Below, piece by piece: positions 24,173-38,727 of a stretch of DNA of 64,000 bases. This DNA is from CAZMRF01 sp964568735 (GTDB lineage: Bacteria > Acidobacteriota > Polarisedimenticolia > JACPZX01). Position 1 is the first letter of the stretch. The number at the start of each line of letters is the position of its first letter. The DNA lies in contig CAZMRF010000003.1 of the NCBI GenBank assembly GCA_964568735.1, positions 67,347-131,346 on the forward strand, given 5' to 3'. Position numbers and translations under genes: made by a program. The notes under the pieces were generated by a model, which was given only the letters and a program-made list of their open reading frames with translations, was not told the origin of the DNA and did no database searches.

Positions 24173-25249
24173 TCAGACGGCGAAGCGGAAGTGGACGATG
24201 TCGCCGTCCTTGACGACATACTCCTTGCCTTCGAGACGCAGCCAGCCGTGATCGCGCGCCACGGCGAAGGTGCGCGCCTCGAGGAGCCTGTCGTAGGGGG
24301 TCACCTCGGCCCGGATGAAGCCGCGGGCGAAGTCGGTGTGAATCGTGGCGGCCGCCTCCACCGCGCTGCTCTCGCGGCGGACGGGCCAGGCCCGGCACTC
24401 TTTCTCTCCGACCGTGTAGAACGAGACGAGCCCCAGGAGGTCGTAGGCCCCGCGGAGCATCCGGGCAAGGGCCGACTCGGCGAGGCCCAGATCCTTCCTG
24501 AATGCAGCGGCGTCCTCCTCCGAGAGGGTCGCCATCTCGGCCTCGATCTTCGCCGAGGCCGCCACCGCCAGGACGCCGCGCCGGATCCCGCTGTCGAAGC
24601 CGGCCGAGCGCAGCGCGGCGGTGAGATCCCCAACGGCATCCTCGCCCACGTTGACGATGGCCAGGAGAGGCTTTGCGGAGTAGTAGGCGAATCCTCGCAG
24701 GACCTTCTCCTCGTCGGCCGAGAGCACCATCTCGCGGACCGGGTGCCCCTCCTCCAGCCAGGCAAGGACCTTCTCTTGAAGCGGGAGCTCCTTCTTGTCA
24801 TCCGGCCGCCCCGCCTTGGCGATGTCCTGGCGGAGCCGCTCGACGCGCCGGCGCGCCGATTCAGCGTCGGCGAAGACGAGCTCCAGCTCCATGTTCTCGA
24901 AGTCGAGGCGGGGATCGATCTTCCCATCCTCGTGCGGGATGGAGGCGTCCTCGAAGGCGCGGATCACGTGGGCGAGCGCGTCGACGGGCTTGAGGACGGC
25001 GAGGTTCATCGAAGAGGCAGCCTTGCCGCGGTGCAGGCCCGCGATGTCGACACACTCGAAGGTGGCCCGGGTCTTCTTCTTCGGGTTGAAGAGGGCGCTC
25101 AGCTCGTCGAGGCGGGGATCCGGCACGCGGGCCACGCCCACGTTGGCGTCACTGCGCTGGGCCGCCCCGGTCGCCTCGTGGGCGCCCGTCAGCAGATTGA
25201 AGAGGGTGGTCTTCCCGGTCAGCGGGAAGCCGTAGATGCCGAGTTTCAT
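24173..25249 (-). CDS. ychF: YchF-type Obg-family ATPase/GTPase
   Basis: 358 residues. Ribosome-associated P-loop protein of the TRAFAC/Obg class. The P-loop is GFPLTGKTTLFNLL, not the more usual GxPNxGKS form. DIAGLHRG replaces the DxxG motif. The C-terminal TGS domain ends GKEYVVKDGDIVHFRF. The family binds ATP and ribosomes and responds to redox stress. The ATG is eight bases downstream of a -10-like TATCCT (25263-25258), so the message may be leaderless. It is flanked on both sides by REP-like palindromes. Confidence 0.9.
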   Translation of the reverse strand: MKLGIYGFPLTGKTTLFNLLTGAHEATGAAQRSDANVGVARVPDPRLDELSALFNPKKKTRATFECVDIAGLHRGKAASSMNLAVLKPVDALAHVIRAFEDASIPHEDGKIDPRLDFENMELELVFADAESARRRVERLRQDIAKAGRPDDKKELPLQEKVLAWLEEGHPVREMVLSADEEKVLRGFAYYSAKPLLAIVNVGEDAVGDLTAALRSAGFDSGIRRGVLAVAASAKIEAEMATLSEEDAAAFRKDLGLAESALARMLRGAYDLLGLVSFYTVGEKECRAWPVRRESSAVEAAATIHTDFARGFIRAEVTPYDRLLEARTFAVARDHGWLRLEGKEYVVKDGDIVHFRFAV

Positions 25250-25257
25250 CGGGCGTC

Positions 25258-25263
25258 AGGATA
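25258..25263 (-). promoter_or_regulatory. -10-like TATCCT, eight bases before ychF start
   Basis: On the minus strand TATCCT is followed by eight bases and the ATG, with no ribosome-binding site in between. This is another candidate leaderless start. No clear -35 is visible. Confidence 0.35.
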
Positions 25264-25352
25264 ATCCGTCCGGGCAACTCGGCGCGCGGGACGGAGGGTC
25301 GCCCGACGCCACGGAGTACTCCTCCGCCCGACAGGGTTGACTCGGAGAGATT

Positions 25353-26843
25353 TCAGCGGATACGGCCCTGGCGGACGTTCGCGGTCTTGCCCCACCTCGC
25401 AGCGACGGGACCATGTTCCGTGGGCAGCCCCGACAGGTCGAAGTCCACGAGCTTGTAGTAGAAGACCGCCTTCCGCCGGGTGTCCCGATCCAGGAACTCG
25501 TAGGAGGCGCCGCTGATGCTGCTGCCCTTGCCCGGGATGAGGAAGGGGTTGAGGGGCAGCCACGGGCCCGCGGGCGAGATGCCTCGCAGGAGCTGGAAGC
25601 CCGCGTTGTCGATCTCGCTCGCCGTCTTCCACGACAGGAGGATCCCCCTGCGCGTGGACTCGGCCTCGAAGGAGGCCAGGTCGACGACGAGCGGAGCGCA
25701 ATCGGGGTCGTCCTCGTCCACGAGGCCGTCGCCGTCGTTGTCGAAGCCATCCTCGCAGTTCTCGACGGAGACGGGGAAGGTGGGCTGCTGCCCGGGCAGG
25801 AAGGCGAAGAGATAGGCAGTGACCTTCGCGCTCTGGCCGGGACCGATCGTGAGGGAATCCCCCTGGGTCTCGCCCCAGAAGTAATTGGCGGCGCTGTCAT
25901 CGTACGAGATCACGCAGGAGGCCGCGTCGAGCGGCCCGATGGTGTAGAAGAAGGCATCCTGCGCCGCGAAGTTCGTGAGCTTGGCGGGAAGTCCCGAGAC
26001 GTGCGGCCAGGAGACGAACTGGAGCGACGTCGGCGCCGTGGGCTGCAGGCTCGCGGGCCCTCGCACGCTGCCGCCCACACCGAAGAGCGGGAAGGGCGTG
26101 TTCGTCGGACCGAGGCTGCAGACGAAGTCGGAGGGATCGTTGTTGTCGAGGACCTCGAAGGTACTCGCCGCCGGGAAGAAGTAGTCGGCCTCGAGGACCT
26201 CCACGGGGCCGTCGGGGTCGCGCAGCTGGAACTCGGGGCCGTCGTCCCCGCCGCCGATCTGGAAATCGAGGAAGTAGCGGATTCCGATCTGCACCGCCGA
26301 GGCGCCGAGGTTGAAGACCTGCGTCGAGACCTCCACGGCGGAGTCGTTGAAGACCGACCCTTCGGCGCGCACGGTCTGGAAGACGTCGAGATCGTCGTTG
26401 GCGCCCCCGCCCGTGGACGAGAGGCGGTAGTGGGTCATGAAGCCATCCGAGCCCACGGGCACCGCGGCCTCCCCGGGCACGACGAACCCCTCGAGGAAGA
26501 GCGGCACGGGCGCTCCGACTTGGAGAATTTGGCCGCCTCGCTGGCTGTAGGTCGTGCTGGACGTGTACGAGTGGATCGCGGACCATGAGCTGGAGGGAGA
26601 GCCGCCGCCGAAGAGGACGTTCTGCTGCCCGAGCGCGGCGGTCACCGGGTGCAGCGCGTCGGTCTGGGCGGTGTACACGCCCACACCCGGTCCTCCTGGC
26701 GCGTCGCTCACCGTGACGACGTAGTAGCCGTTGGTGGCCGTCGCAGCGGGGACGGAAGGAATCGAAAGCAAGGTCAGAGCAACTGCGGCCAGGAATGCCG
26801 AAGGCCGGCGGCTCATGTTGACAGTGGAGGGCCCGATACGCAT
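25353..26843 (-). CDS. Secreted protein with one MopE-like motif and C-terminal FN3-like domain
   Basis: About 496 residues. A signal peptide (FLAAVALTLLSIPSVPAATA) precedes a large beta-rich domain (residues ~45-330). Then comes one metal-binding loop, CEDGFDNDGDGLVDEDDPDC, a single copy of the motif seen 24 times in the giant protein at 1-9.2 kb. The C-terminus (SFEAESTRRGILLSWKTASE, then GFQLLRG and YKLVDFDLSG) is the fibronectin-like module common at the end of exported proteins in this kind of genome. The start could be ATG 26843 or ATG 26816; neither has a strong ribosome site. Function unknown; probably surface or periplasmic. Confidence 0.78.
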   Translation of the reverse strand: MRIGPSTVNMSRRPSAFLAAVALTLLSIPSVPAATATNGYYVVTVSDAPGGPGVGVYTAQTDALHPVTAALGQQNVLFGGGSPSSSWSAIHSYTSSTTYSQRGGQILQVGAPVPLFLEGFVVPGEAAVPVGSDGFMTHYRLSSTGGGANDDLDVFQTVRAEGSVFNDSAVEVSTQVFNLGASAVQIGIRYFLDFQIGGGDDGPEFQLRDPDGPVEVLEADYFFPAASTFEVLDNNDPSDFVCSLGPTNTPFPLFGVGGSVRGPASLQPTAPTSLQFVSWPHVSGLPAKLTNFAAQDAFFYTIGPLDAASCVISYDDSAANYFWGETQGDSLTIGPGQSAKVTAYLFAFLPGQQPTFPVSVENCEDGFDNDGDGLVDEDDPDCAPLVVDLASFEAESTRRGILLSWKTASEIDNAGFQLLRGISPAGPWLPLNPFLIPGKGSSISGASYEFLDRDTRRKAVFYYKLVDFDLSGLPTEHGPVAARWGKTANVRQGRIR

Positions 26844-27125
26844 TTTCGTTTTTTTCCCCAGATCGGTCGACGCCTGCAAGGAGCCCGTCCGAGCCACGAA
26901 GCGCACCCGCGGACTCCACCTTCCGGGGGGACCGATCACCACCCGGGGCGGTATTGGGCCAGGTCTGGGGGCAGGGACAGCCTGAGAGAGTCGCGTACCT
27001 ATACCCCGAACGGCTGAACGAATCAAGCGAGTGGAGCGGGATTCTGCTCATGCGGCGACGTTGTGAAAGGGTTTGAACAGGAACGGAATCCCGCTGCTCG
27101 CGGAGCGCACCCTCCGGGCCTGGAC

Positions 27126-27131
27126 TAGAAT
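27126..27131 (+). promoter_or_regulatory. -10-like TAGAAT ten bases before the ATG at 27142
   Basis: TAGAAT overlaps an in-frame ATG at 27130 and precedes a second ATG at 27142 by ten bases. That pattern suggests the second ATG is the start of a leaderless message. No good -35 is visible. Confidence 0.3.
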
Positions 27132-27141
27132 GCGGCCAGCC

Positions 27142-27975
27142 ATGACGTCGAAGCCGTTGCAAGAGGGGCCCGGTCGAAGGACCTCGACCCTGATCTCAGC
27201 CCTGCTCCTCATCGCGGCGGCAGGTTGGCCCCCTGCCCTGGCGCAGGATCCTCCGCGCGCCGAGCCGCCCGCAAGGCCGCGCCTCTCTCCCGTCGACTTC
27301 AAGGTCTTCGGAACCGACCGGCCGATCACGGGGACCTACAGGTTCGCGCATCCCGTCACCGGCGAGATGCAGCAGCTCTTCATCCTCCCGGCGCCCGAGG
27401 GAGAGGAGGGGCTCGTGGGGAGCATCTCGGAGAGCAGTCCCAGCGTCCTGACACTGGTTCCGAAGCGCGAGGGAGTCGGCTGGGAGGGGGAGCTGCGCGG
27501 GCTGCTCACCACCTGCGGCCAGGATCGCGTCCCCATCTCGGAGGTTCTCCCCCTGGGAGACAAGGTCATCCTGCGCATGGATGCCCGGCTCTCCGACATC
27601 CCCTGCCCTTTCCTCGAAGATCGCACTCACTCACGGCTCGTTGTGGCGCCGAGCGCCCACCCGATCCGGCTGCGTGACGCCCGCGAGATTGTCTCGGAGA
27701 GCACGCGGGAGAAGATCGGGCTCGCGGGACAGCCCGGCGGAGTCTCGAGCCCGATCGTCGCCGACTCCGTCAGCGTGGAGGGAGGAACGGAGCTCACCTT
27801 CGTGGCCAGGACGCGGAGCATGGACGGCAGCATCTGGATCGAGGTCGAGGCCATCGTCTCTCCGGCCCCTGGCATCGAGGCGCCGCGCGGGTTCGTGCGT
27901 GCCGACGAGCTGCGCGTGGATGCTTCCCTGACGCTCGAGCGCCTCCCGGTCGCGACAGGCCCGGCGGGATACTGA
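27142..27975 (+). CDS. Exported protein of unknown function
   Basis: 277 residues. A signal peptide (STLISALLLIAAAGWPPALAQ) is followed by a beta-rich body with no motif I recognise. A pair of cysteines (TTCGQ and IPCPF) may form a disulfide. The first part (VFGTDRPITGTYRFAHPVTG) reads like a lipoprotein/OM-associated domain, but I will not name a family. It is divergent from the MopE/FN3 protein. Alternative starts are ATG 27130 and an upstream TTG at 27073. Confidence 0.65.
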   Translation: MTSKPLQEGPGRRTSTLISALLLIAAAGWPPALAQDPPRAEPPARPRLSPVDFKVFGTDRPITGTYRFAHPVTGEMQQLFILPAPEGEEGLVGSISESSPSVLTLVPKREGVGWEGELRGLLTTCGQDRVPISEVLPLGDKVILRMDARLSDIPCPFLEDRTHSRLVVAPSAHPIRLRDAREIVSESTREKIGLAGQPGGVSSPIVADSVSVEGGTELTFVARTRSMDGSIWIEVEAIVSPAPGIEAPRGFVRADELRVDASLTLERLPVATGPAGY

Positions 27976-28037
27976 TCGCCGGAGCCGGCGCGCCAGCGGG
28001 CGTCCCGGGCCGGATCGTGACGGGGCTCCCCGCGCTG

Positions 28038-28066
28038 TTGACAACACCCGCCTGCTTCCGTAGGGT
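28038..28066 (+). promoter_or_regulatory. Sigma-70-type promoter TTGACA-17-TAGGGT
   Basis: A perfect -35 TTGACA at 28038-28043 lies 17 bp before TAGGGT at 28061-28066. It is about 60 bp upstream of the PuuD-like gene, which has a strong AGGAGGAG ribosome site. Confidence 0.6.
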
Positions 28067-28128
28067 GCCGGAGGCGCAGGGAGACTGCTGTTTCCCATTC
28101 CCGAGCCTTCCCCAGGAGGAGATAGAGG

Positions 28129-28839
28129 ATGTTCATAGACTGGACCAGTGACATCCAGATGCTGCTCAGGTGGATCCACATCGTCGCGGGGATCACCTGG
28201 ATCGGAATTCTCTATTTCTTCAACCTCGTCAACGTGAACTTCATGAAGTCCCTCGACGGAGCCACGAAGACGAAGGTCGTGCCCGAGCTGATGCCTCGCG
28301 CGCTCTTCTGGTTTCGCTGGGGCTCGGTCGCAACCTGGCTCAGCGGCTTCATCTATTTCAGCTGGAACACGGTGCTGGATCAGGCTTCAGCCCAGCGGGG
28401 ATCCCACATGGCGCTGGGGGTGTGGCTGGTTCTCTGGGTCGTGGCCTGGGCCATCCTCTTCGGCGTCCTGCAGCCCCTCTCCGGCGCCCTCAACAAGGGG
28501 ATCGTGGTCGGCATCATCACGGCCGTCCTGGTCACAGTCACCGCCTTCCTGCTGGTGAACCTGGCGTCCGACGGGCTGCCCTCGAACAGGACGATGTCGA
28601 TCGGAATCGGCGGCGGCCTGGGAACGATCATGCTCCTGAACGTCTGGGGTATCATCTGGCCCGCTCAGAAGAGGATCATCGCCTGGACCACGGAGTCCGG
28701 CCAGAAGGGAACCCCGATGCCCCCCGAGGCGGCCAAGCTGGCTCGCCGGGCCTTCCTGGCCTCCCGGATGAATGCGTGGCTCTCGCTGCCCATGCTCTTC
28801 TTCATGGGCGCCGCCTTCCACTTCCCGGTCTTCGGCTAG
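28129..28839 (+). CDS. PuuD-like (urate hydroxylase membrane domain family) protein
   Basis: 236 residues, polytopic, with about seven membrane segments. RWIHIVAGITWIGILYFFNL, FRWGSVATWLSGFIYFSW and MLLNVWGIIWPAQKRIIAW match the membrane domain of the PuuD urate hydroxylase family. In characterised PuuD the membrane part is fused to a C-terminal cytochrome c domain; here it stops after the last helix and no CxxCH is present. No purine-catabolism genes are nearby, so urate may not be the substrate. Conserved His in RWIHIVAG could bind haem. It lies 30 bp upstream of a cupredoxin lipoprotein that might serve as redox partner. Confidence 0.75.
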   Translation: MFIDWTSDIQMLLRWIHIVAGITWIGILYFFNLVNVNFMKSLDGATKTKVVPELMPRALFWFRWGSVATWLSGFIYFSWNTVLDQASAQRGSHMALGVWLVLWVVAWAILFGVLQPLSGALNKGIVVGIITAVLVTVTAFLLVNLASDGLPSNRTMSIGIGGGLGTIMLLNVWGIIWPAQKRIIAWTTESGQKGTPMPPEAAKLARRAFLASRMNAWLSLPMLFFMGAAFHFPVFG

Positions 28840-28869
28840 GCGAATCCCGCGATTCGAGGCGGCTTACCG

Positions 28870-29646
28870 GTGGCCAGCCCTCTCCAGCCAGCGTCCCCCG
28901 CAACCCCGAGGCGGTCCCTGGCGGCGGCTCTCCTCCTGGCCGCCCTGGCGTGCAGTGAGCTCGGGCCGCCCCCGCCTCCGCCCGGCGCCATCCCGGCGGG
29001 AGAGAGGATCGGCTCCGCCGTGGTTTCGGGCCGCGTGACCTTCACGGGGCAGCCTCCCGAGCGCCAGGAGATCAACATGAGCGCCGACGCCGTGTGCGCC
29101 ACGAAGGGCCGGGGCAAGGTCAGGGAGGACGTCGTGGTGGGGCCGGACGGCGGGCTTCAGAACGTATTCATCCATGTCGTGGCCGGCCTCGGGGATCTCG
29201 TCTTCGCCCCTCCCGGCACTCCGGCGATGCTCGATCAGAATGGCTGCACCTACTCGCCCCGCGTCCTGGGCATCCAGGCCAACCAGATCCTCGAGATCGT
29301 GAACAGCGATGCGACCATGCACAACGTCCACTCCGTGCCGGCCGCGAACAAGCCCTTCAACGTCGGGATGGCCACCCAGGGGCAGCGCGTCCGCAAGTTC
29401 TTCTCGACTTCCGAAGTGATGGTCCGCGTGAAGTGCGACCTCCACAACTGGATGGTCGCGTGGGTCGGCGTCGTCGAGCACCCCTTCTTCGCCGTGAGCG
29501 GTCCCGCGGGGGAATACTCCATCGGCGGCCTGCCCGCGGGGACTTACACGCTGGAAGCCCGGCACGAGGTCTTCGGGGCGAAGCGCGCCGAGATCACCGT
29601 CGCCGAAGGCGAAGAGGCCACCGCCGACTTCAAGTTCGAACGCTGA
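28870..29646 (+). CDS. Lipoprotein with cupredoxin-like and carboxypeptidase-regulatory-like domains
   Basis: 258 residues. A lipobox (LAALAC) follows a hydrophobic signal. The central domain has the ligand set of a type-1 copper site: His in SDATMHNVHSVP, Cys and His in KCDLHNWM, with the following Met. The last ~65 residues (GEYSIGGLPAGTYTLEARHEVFGAKRAEITV) are a carboxypeptidase-regulatory-like beta-sandwich. Probably a membrane-anchored periplasmic electron carrier. It starts with GTG, 30 bp after the PuuD-like membrane protein, so the pair may form a small redox module. Confidence 0.82.
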   Translation: MASPLQPASPATPRRSLAAALLLAALACSELGPPPPPPGAIPAGERIGSAVVSGRVTFTGQPPERQEINMSADAVCATKGRGKVREDVVVGPDGGLQNVFIHVVAGLGDLVFAPPGTPAMLDQNGCTYSPRVLGIQANQILEIVNSDATMHNVHSVPAANKPFNVGMATQGQRVRKFFSTSEVMVRVKCDLHNWMVAWVGVVEHPFFAVSGPAGEYSIGGLPAGTYTLEARHEVFGAKRAEITVAEGEEATADFKFER

Positions 29647-29693
29647 AGCGGCGCTGAAGCTCGCCCTCCTGCCCGGCTCGACGTTCCTCTGGT

Positions 29694-30209
29694 TCAGGGC
29701 GAGGGGATGGGGCGTGCGCGTGCGCCGGCGATCCTCTCGGGGGGGCTCGGCCTTCGACGTGCCGGACCCGGGCGCGACTGGACCTTGAAGCGGACCATCT
29801 TCACGAGATCCCTTGCCCTGTGCGGAGATCCAAGGGGCATCCGCAGCAGCGTCCCGTGACTCTTCCACCTCACCGACTGGAGGGATCGCTTCGTCGCCCG
29901 TGACAGATGATTGGGGCCCTCGCTCCAGTCTGCGAGCGTGCGCGAGACGGTGACGGTGACCTCGAGCTTCGAGGGTAAAAAATGCAACGTGCAGAGCGTG
30001 GCGTCCCCGTGCCGGTAGGTGAGCGCCCATCCCCACTCGTTGCCGTAGTAGTTCAGATTTGCGTGCACGCCGTGAAGGCGCTTGAGCGAGCGTGACAGGT
30101 TGCGGTAGGTGCCCTTCTGTTTCGCCGTGATCAAGCTGATCAGATCGACGATCTTGGGTTTCGGCGCAGGTTGAGCGAACGGATTGACGGAACCCCCAGC
30201 ACGGCCCAT
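29694..30209 (-). CDS. DUF3788-like protein
   Basis: 171 residues. The core (LNYYGNEWGWALTYRHGD, ATLCTLHFLPSKLEVTVTVSR, DLVKMVRFKV) fits the DUF3788 family of small cytoplasmic proteins of unknown role. The Arg/Pro-rich C-terminus (from ~145) is not part of the family and may be low-complexity read-through. The start at 30209 has a GGGGGAG stretch nearby. Confidence 0.6.
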   Translation of the reverse strand: MGRAGGSVNPFAQPAPKPKIVDLISLITAKQKGTYRNLSRSLKRLHGVHANLNYYGNEWGWALTYRHGDATLCTLHFLPSKLEVTVTVSRTLADWSEGPNHLSRATKRSLQSVRWKSHGTLLRMPLGSPHRARDLVKMVRFKVQSRPGPARRRPSPPERIAGARARPIPSP

Positions 30210-30402
30210 GCCGGCAACTCCCCCCTCGTGTTGTAGGATGATTTTGGAAAGACGGGCGTGAGTCTACCGCATCAGCCGGCGAAGTGATCCATGAAATTCT
30301 CCGCGTCGCATACGTAATGTCACGAAGGTTTCTGTGGATAACTGATCGCCGAAAAACTCGCGGTGCGTGCGGCGACCCGGAGGGTCCGGCGCGGCGCGGA
30401 GC

Positions 30403-32037
30403 TCAGGCCGTGAGACCTTCGAGCCTGAGCTTGTTCCTGGCGTTTCTTCCCAGCTTCGACTTTCCTTCCTTCTCGGCGACCATCCGGAGCAGCTCGGCCC
30501 CGATGGCCTTCTCCTCGCCGGTCCCCTCGGCGAGGTGAAAGCCGAGCCAGTAGAGATCTTCGGAGTCGAGATGCGCCCTTTCCTTGCGGATACGTTGCAG
30601 GAAGGGGAAGGTCACGTCCCGTGCGAGGTGCTTGAAGAGGTCGAGCGGAGAATCGGGAGATCGCGGGGAAACTCCCTCGACGTTCGCCGTCGCCCGCAGG
30701 CTGGCGAGCGCGAGCTCGAACCTGGCATTCGCGTCGAAGTGCTCCGTTCTCAGGAGCGGCCGCAGGAGAGCGTCCATGTCCTCGTAGCGCCGGGCTTTCT
30801 TCAGGCGGGCCGCACGGCTCATGAGCGCCCCGTGGAGGAGCTTCGGCCCGGCGTGCCGTGCCACGTGCATCCATGGCTCCGCGATCCTCTCGCCCTTCAG
30901 GAGGAGGTCGATGGTCCTCTTGATGTGCTCGTTGAGCGTCGGCCGGGGGATCTTCGGTGCATGGTTCTTGAGGATGTGCGCCACGGCCCAGGCCCGGTGC
31001 ACGTCCGTCTGGCGGTCGAGCTCGGCCATGAGCAGGCCGACCGATTCGGGAAGCCTCGAGAGCGAATCGGCCACGGCGTCCCGCAGCGAAGGGTCGGAAT
31101 CCGACAGGAGGCTGACGAGCCGCCGGGCCGTGCGGAGGCCTCCGATGTTTCCCAGCTTGCGGGCGGCGAAGCGCCGGACTCCGGGGTCGCGCGCGTCGAG
31201 GAGCCGCATGAGCTGGGAGGCCGCGCTCTTGGGCAGCTCCATCCTGTAGAGGACCTCGAGCGCCGTGCTCGTGAGCGTCGGGGAGACCTTGTCGGTGAGG
31301 AGGTTGAAGACTCCCGCCAGGGCCTTCGTGGAGGGCGTGGACCCCTTCATCGCGGCGCCTATGGCGAGGAGCGCCTCGCGACGCACGGCCTCCGGATAGC
31401 CGGGGCCCGCCAGGCGGAGGATGAGGGGTGCGCTGGTCGTGTCCCCGAAGGCGCCGAGGAGGCCGAGTCCGGCCGAGAGAGTGGTGGGATGCGCCTTGCG
31501 CGCAGGCCCCCGGAGGATGCGCTCGACGCGCGCCCGGATCGCCTGTCTCTCCGGACGGCCCATCCCCGTGGCCCGCTCCGCGAGGGCGTGCGCCGACTCG
31601 CGCGCGGCCTCCGGATGGCCTGCCTGCACGAGCGCGAGCAGGGCCTCCATCGAGCGGCGGTCCCCGATCTTCGCGAGCACCGTGATCAGGGCCCTCCGGA
31701 CGGGAGGGGGCGAGTCGGTCAGCTTCTTCGAGATGAGCGGGACGGCCTTCGGCCCGAGCGCGCTCAGGGCCTCGAGCGCCATCCCCCGGGTATCTCCGTC
31801 CTCGATTTCCAGGAGGGGCATGAGGAAGGGGATGCCGACCGGCAGGGCGATCTTCCCGATGGCTTCGATACAGGCGATGCGGACCGGTCTGGGGCCCGCT
31901 CCGAGGGCCGCTCCGAGGGACTTGACCACCTCGGCATTGCGAACCCGCAGCTCCCCGAGAACAATTGCGGCCGCAGCCTGGTGCTCGGGTGGCCCCTTCC
32001 TGAGGAGCTGGAGGATCTGCCGGGTCTGGGCGCTCAT
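30403..32037 (-). CDS. HEAT-repeat protein
   Basis: 544 residues, almost entirely helical HEAT-like repeats. Examples are AAAIVLGELRVRNAEVVKSL, ACIEAIGKIALPVGIPFLM, ALEALSALGPKAVPLISKKL and FAARKLGNIGGLRTARRLVS. The repeats run from ~15 to ~400, followed by a helical tail. It has no signal or membrane segment, so it is a cytosolic protein-binding solenoid. The start at 32037 (MSAQTRQILQLL) is the first ATG in the repeat frame; upstream codons have no repeat character. It is divergent from uvrA with a 204-bp gap. Confidence 0.85.
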   Translation of the reverse strand: MSAQTRQILQLLRKGPPEHQAAAAIVLGELRVRNAEVVKSLGAALGAGPRPVRIACIEAIGKIALPVGIPFLMPLLEIEDGDTRGMALEALSALGPKAVPLISKKLTDSPPPVRRALITVLAKIGDRRSMEALLALVQAGHPEAARESAHALAERATGMGRPERQAIRARVERILRGPARKAHPTTLSAGLGLLGAFGDTTSAPLILRLAGPGYPEAVRREALLAIGAAMKGSTPSTKALAGVFNLLTDKVSPTLTSTALEVLYRMELPKSAASQLMRLLDARDPGVRRFAARKLGNIGGLRTARRLVSLLSDSDPSLRDAVADSLSRLPESVGLLMAELDRQTDVHRAWAVAHILKNHAPKIPRPTLNEHIKRTIDLLLKGERIAEPWMHVARHAGPKLLHGALMSRAARLKKARRYEDMDALLRPLLRTEHFDANARFELALASLRATANVEGVSPRSPDSPLDLFKHLARDVTFPFLQRIRKERAHLDSEDLYWLGFHLAEGTGEEKAIGAELLRMVAEKEGKSKLGRNARNKLRLEGLTA

Positions 32038-32241
32038 GGTGGGAGGTCCGCCGGGGGTTCTCGGGGCGTCTCGGTAAGTACTCAATCTAAACGACTTAGG
32101 GCTTGAATCCTCATGAGGGCGATCGCTCGCAAGTGACCCCCCGTATGGGGAGCGCCGCAGAATAGCAGAGTCAGCCAATCCCGTGTAGAAGCCCCTCTCG
32201 CCGGGGGAGCTCTCTCTCAACCGTCCGAACCGAAGGGTCTT

Positions 32242-37902
<5,661 letters not shown>

Positions 37903-37931
37903 ACCCCCGGCAGGGCCGCGGGGGGAGTCTC

Positions 37932-38663
37932 CTAGGATTTCGGCTTGAATCCGGGAGGGGGAGGGCCGAAGCGTGCCGGCCCGGCGCCTGCCGCGGGTCT
38001 GGCCGCTGGCGCTGCCGCCCTGGCAGGGGGCTCCCGAGCCGAAGTCACGGCCGTGGGCGTGACAGCTTCGCCGGCTGAGGCCTCGTCCTCAGCTTCGTCG
38101 GCCGGGAGGGTGGAGGCAGCCGCCGGTGCGGGAGGAGGACTCGCTCCCGTGGCGACGGCTTTCGCACCGGGCGGTGGAGGCCCGATTCTGGCTGGCCCGC
38201 CTCCCGATGCGGGCCTGGCGCCTGCAGGCGGAGGGCCGATCCTTGCGGGGCCGCCGGCCGCGGCAGGCGGCTTCACGGTAGGTGCGGCGCCGGCTGCGGG
38301 TGCAGGCCTGGCACCGGCAGGAGGCGGGCCCAGGCGCGCGGGGGCTCCGGCAACGGCTGCCGCCGCGGGAGCGGCGGGTTCCGTCGCTGGTGGCGGCGCC
38401 GCCTTGGCCGGTGCCGCTGGTTTCGGAGCCGCGGCCTTCGCAGCCGCGGGCGCTGCCTTGGGCTTCGGCGGCGGCGGCGGAGGAGGCGGCGCGAAGGCCC
38501 CCTCGGGGACGGAAGGCAGACCCGTGGCGATCCCGGGTGCCTCGGGAGGCGAAGGGTCCATCCATCGTTCGGCGATGCGGAGGACCCAGGCCAAACCGAG
38601 CACCCCGGCCACGAGGCCGGCGGGCACGCCGAAGGCCGCTCCCAGGATCAGAAGGAAGTCCAT
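37932..38663 (-). CDS. Membrane-anchored Pro/Ala-rich protein with ARxGPPP repeats
   Basis: 243 residues. An N-terminal membrane anchor (FLLILGAAFGVPAGLVAGVLGLAWVL) is followed by about 200 low-complexity Pro/Ala residues. Four short repeats (PARLGPPPAGARP, PARIGPPPAGARP, PARIGPPPPGAKA, PARFGPPPPGFKP) are spread through it, the last forming the C-terminus. Such tails often bind partner domains or peptidoglycan, but the ligand is unknown. The frame is supported by the anchor and repeats rather than by any family. Confidence 0.6.
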   Translation of the reverse strand: MDFLLILGAAFGVPAGLVAGVLGLAWVLRIAERWMDPSPPEAPGIATGLPSVPEGAFAPPPPPPPPKPKAAPAAAKAAAPKPAAPAKAAPPPATEPAAPAAAAVAGAPARLGPPPAGARPAPAAGAAPTVKPPAAAGGPARIGPPPAGARPASGGGPARIGPPPPGAKAVATGASPPPAPAAASTLPADEAEDEASAGEAVTPTAVTSAREPPARAAAPAARPAAGAGPARFGPPPPGFKPKS

Positions 38664-38727
38664 CAAAGGAGGAAAACTCTCCGCTCGAGCTCAGGGCGGC
38701 GAGTATACGAAGGCCGGCCGCGGAGGA

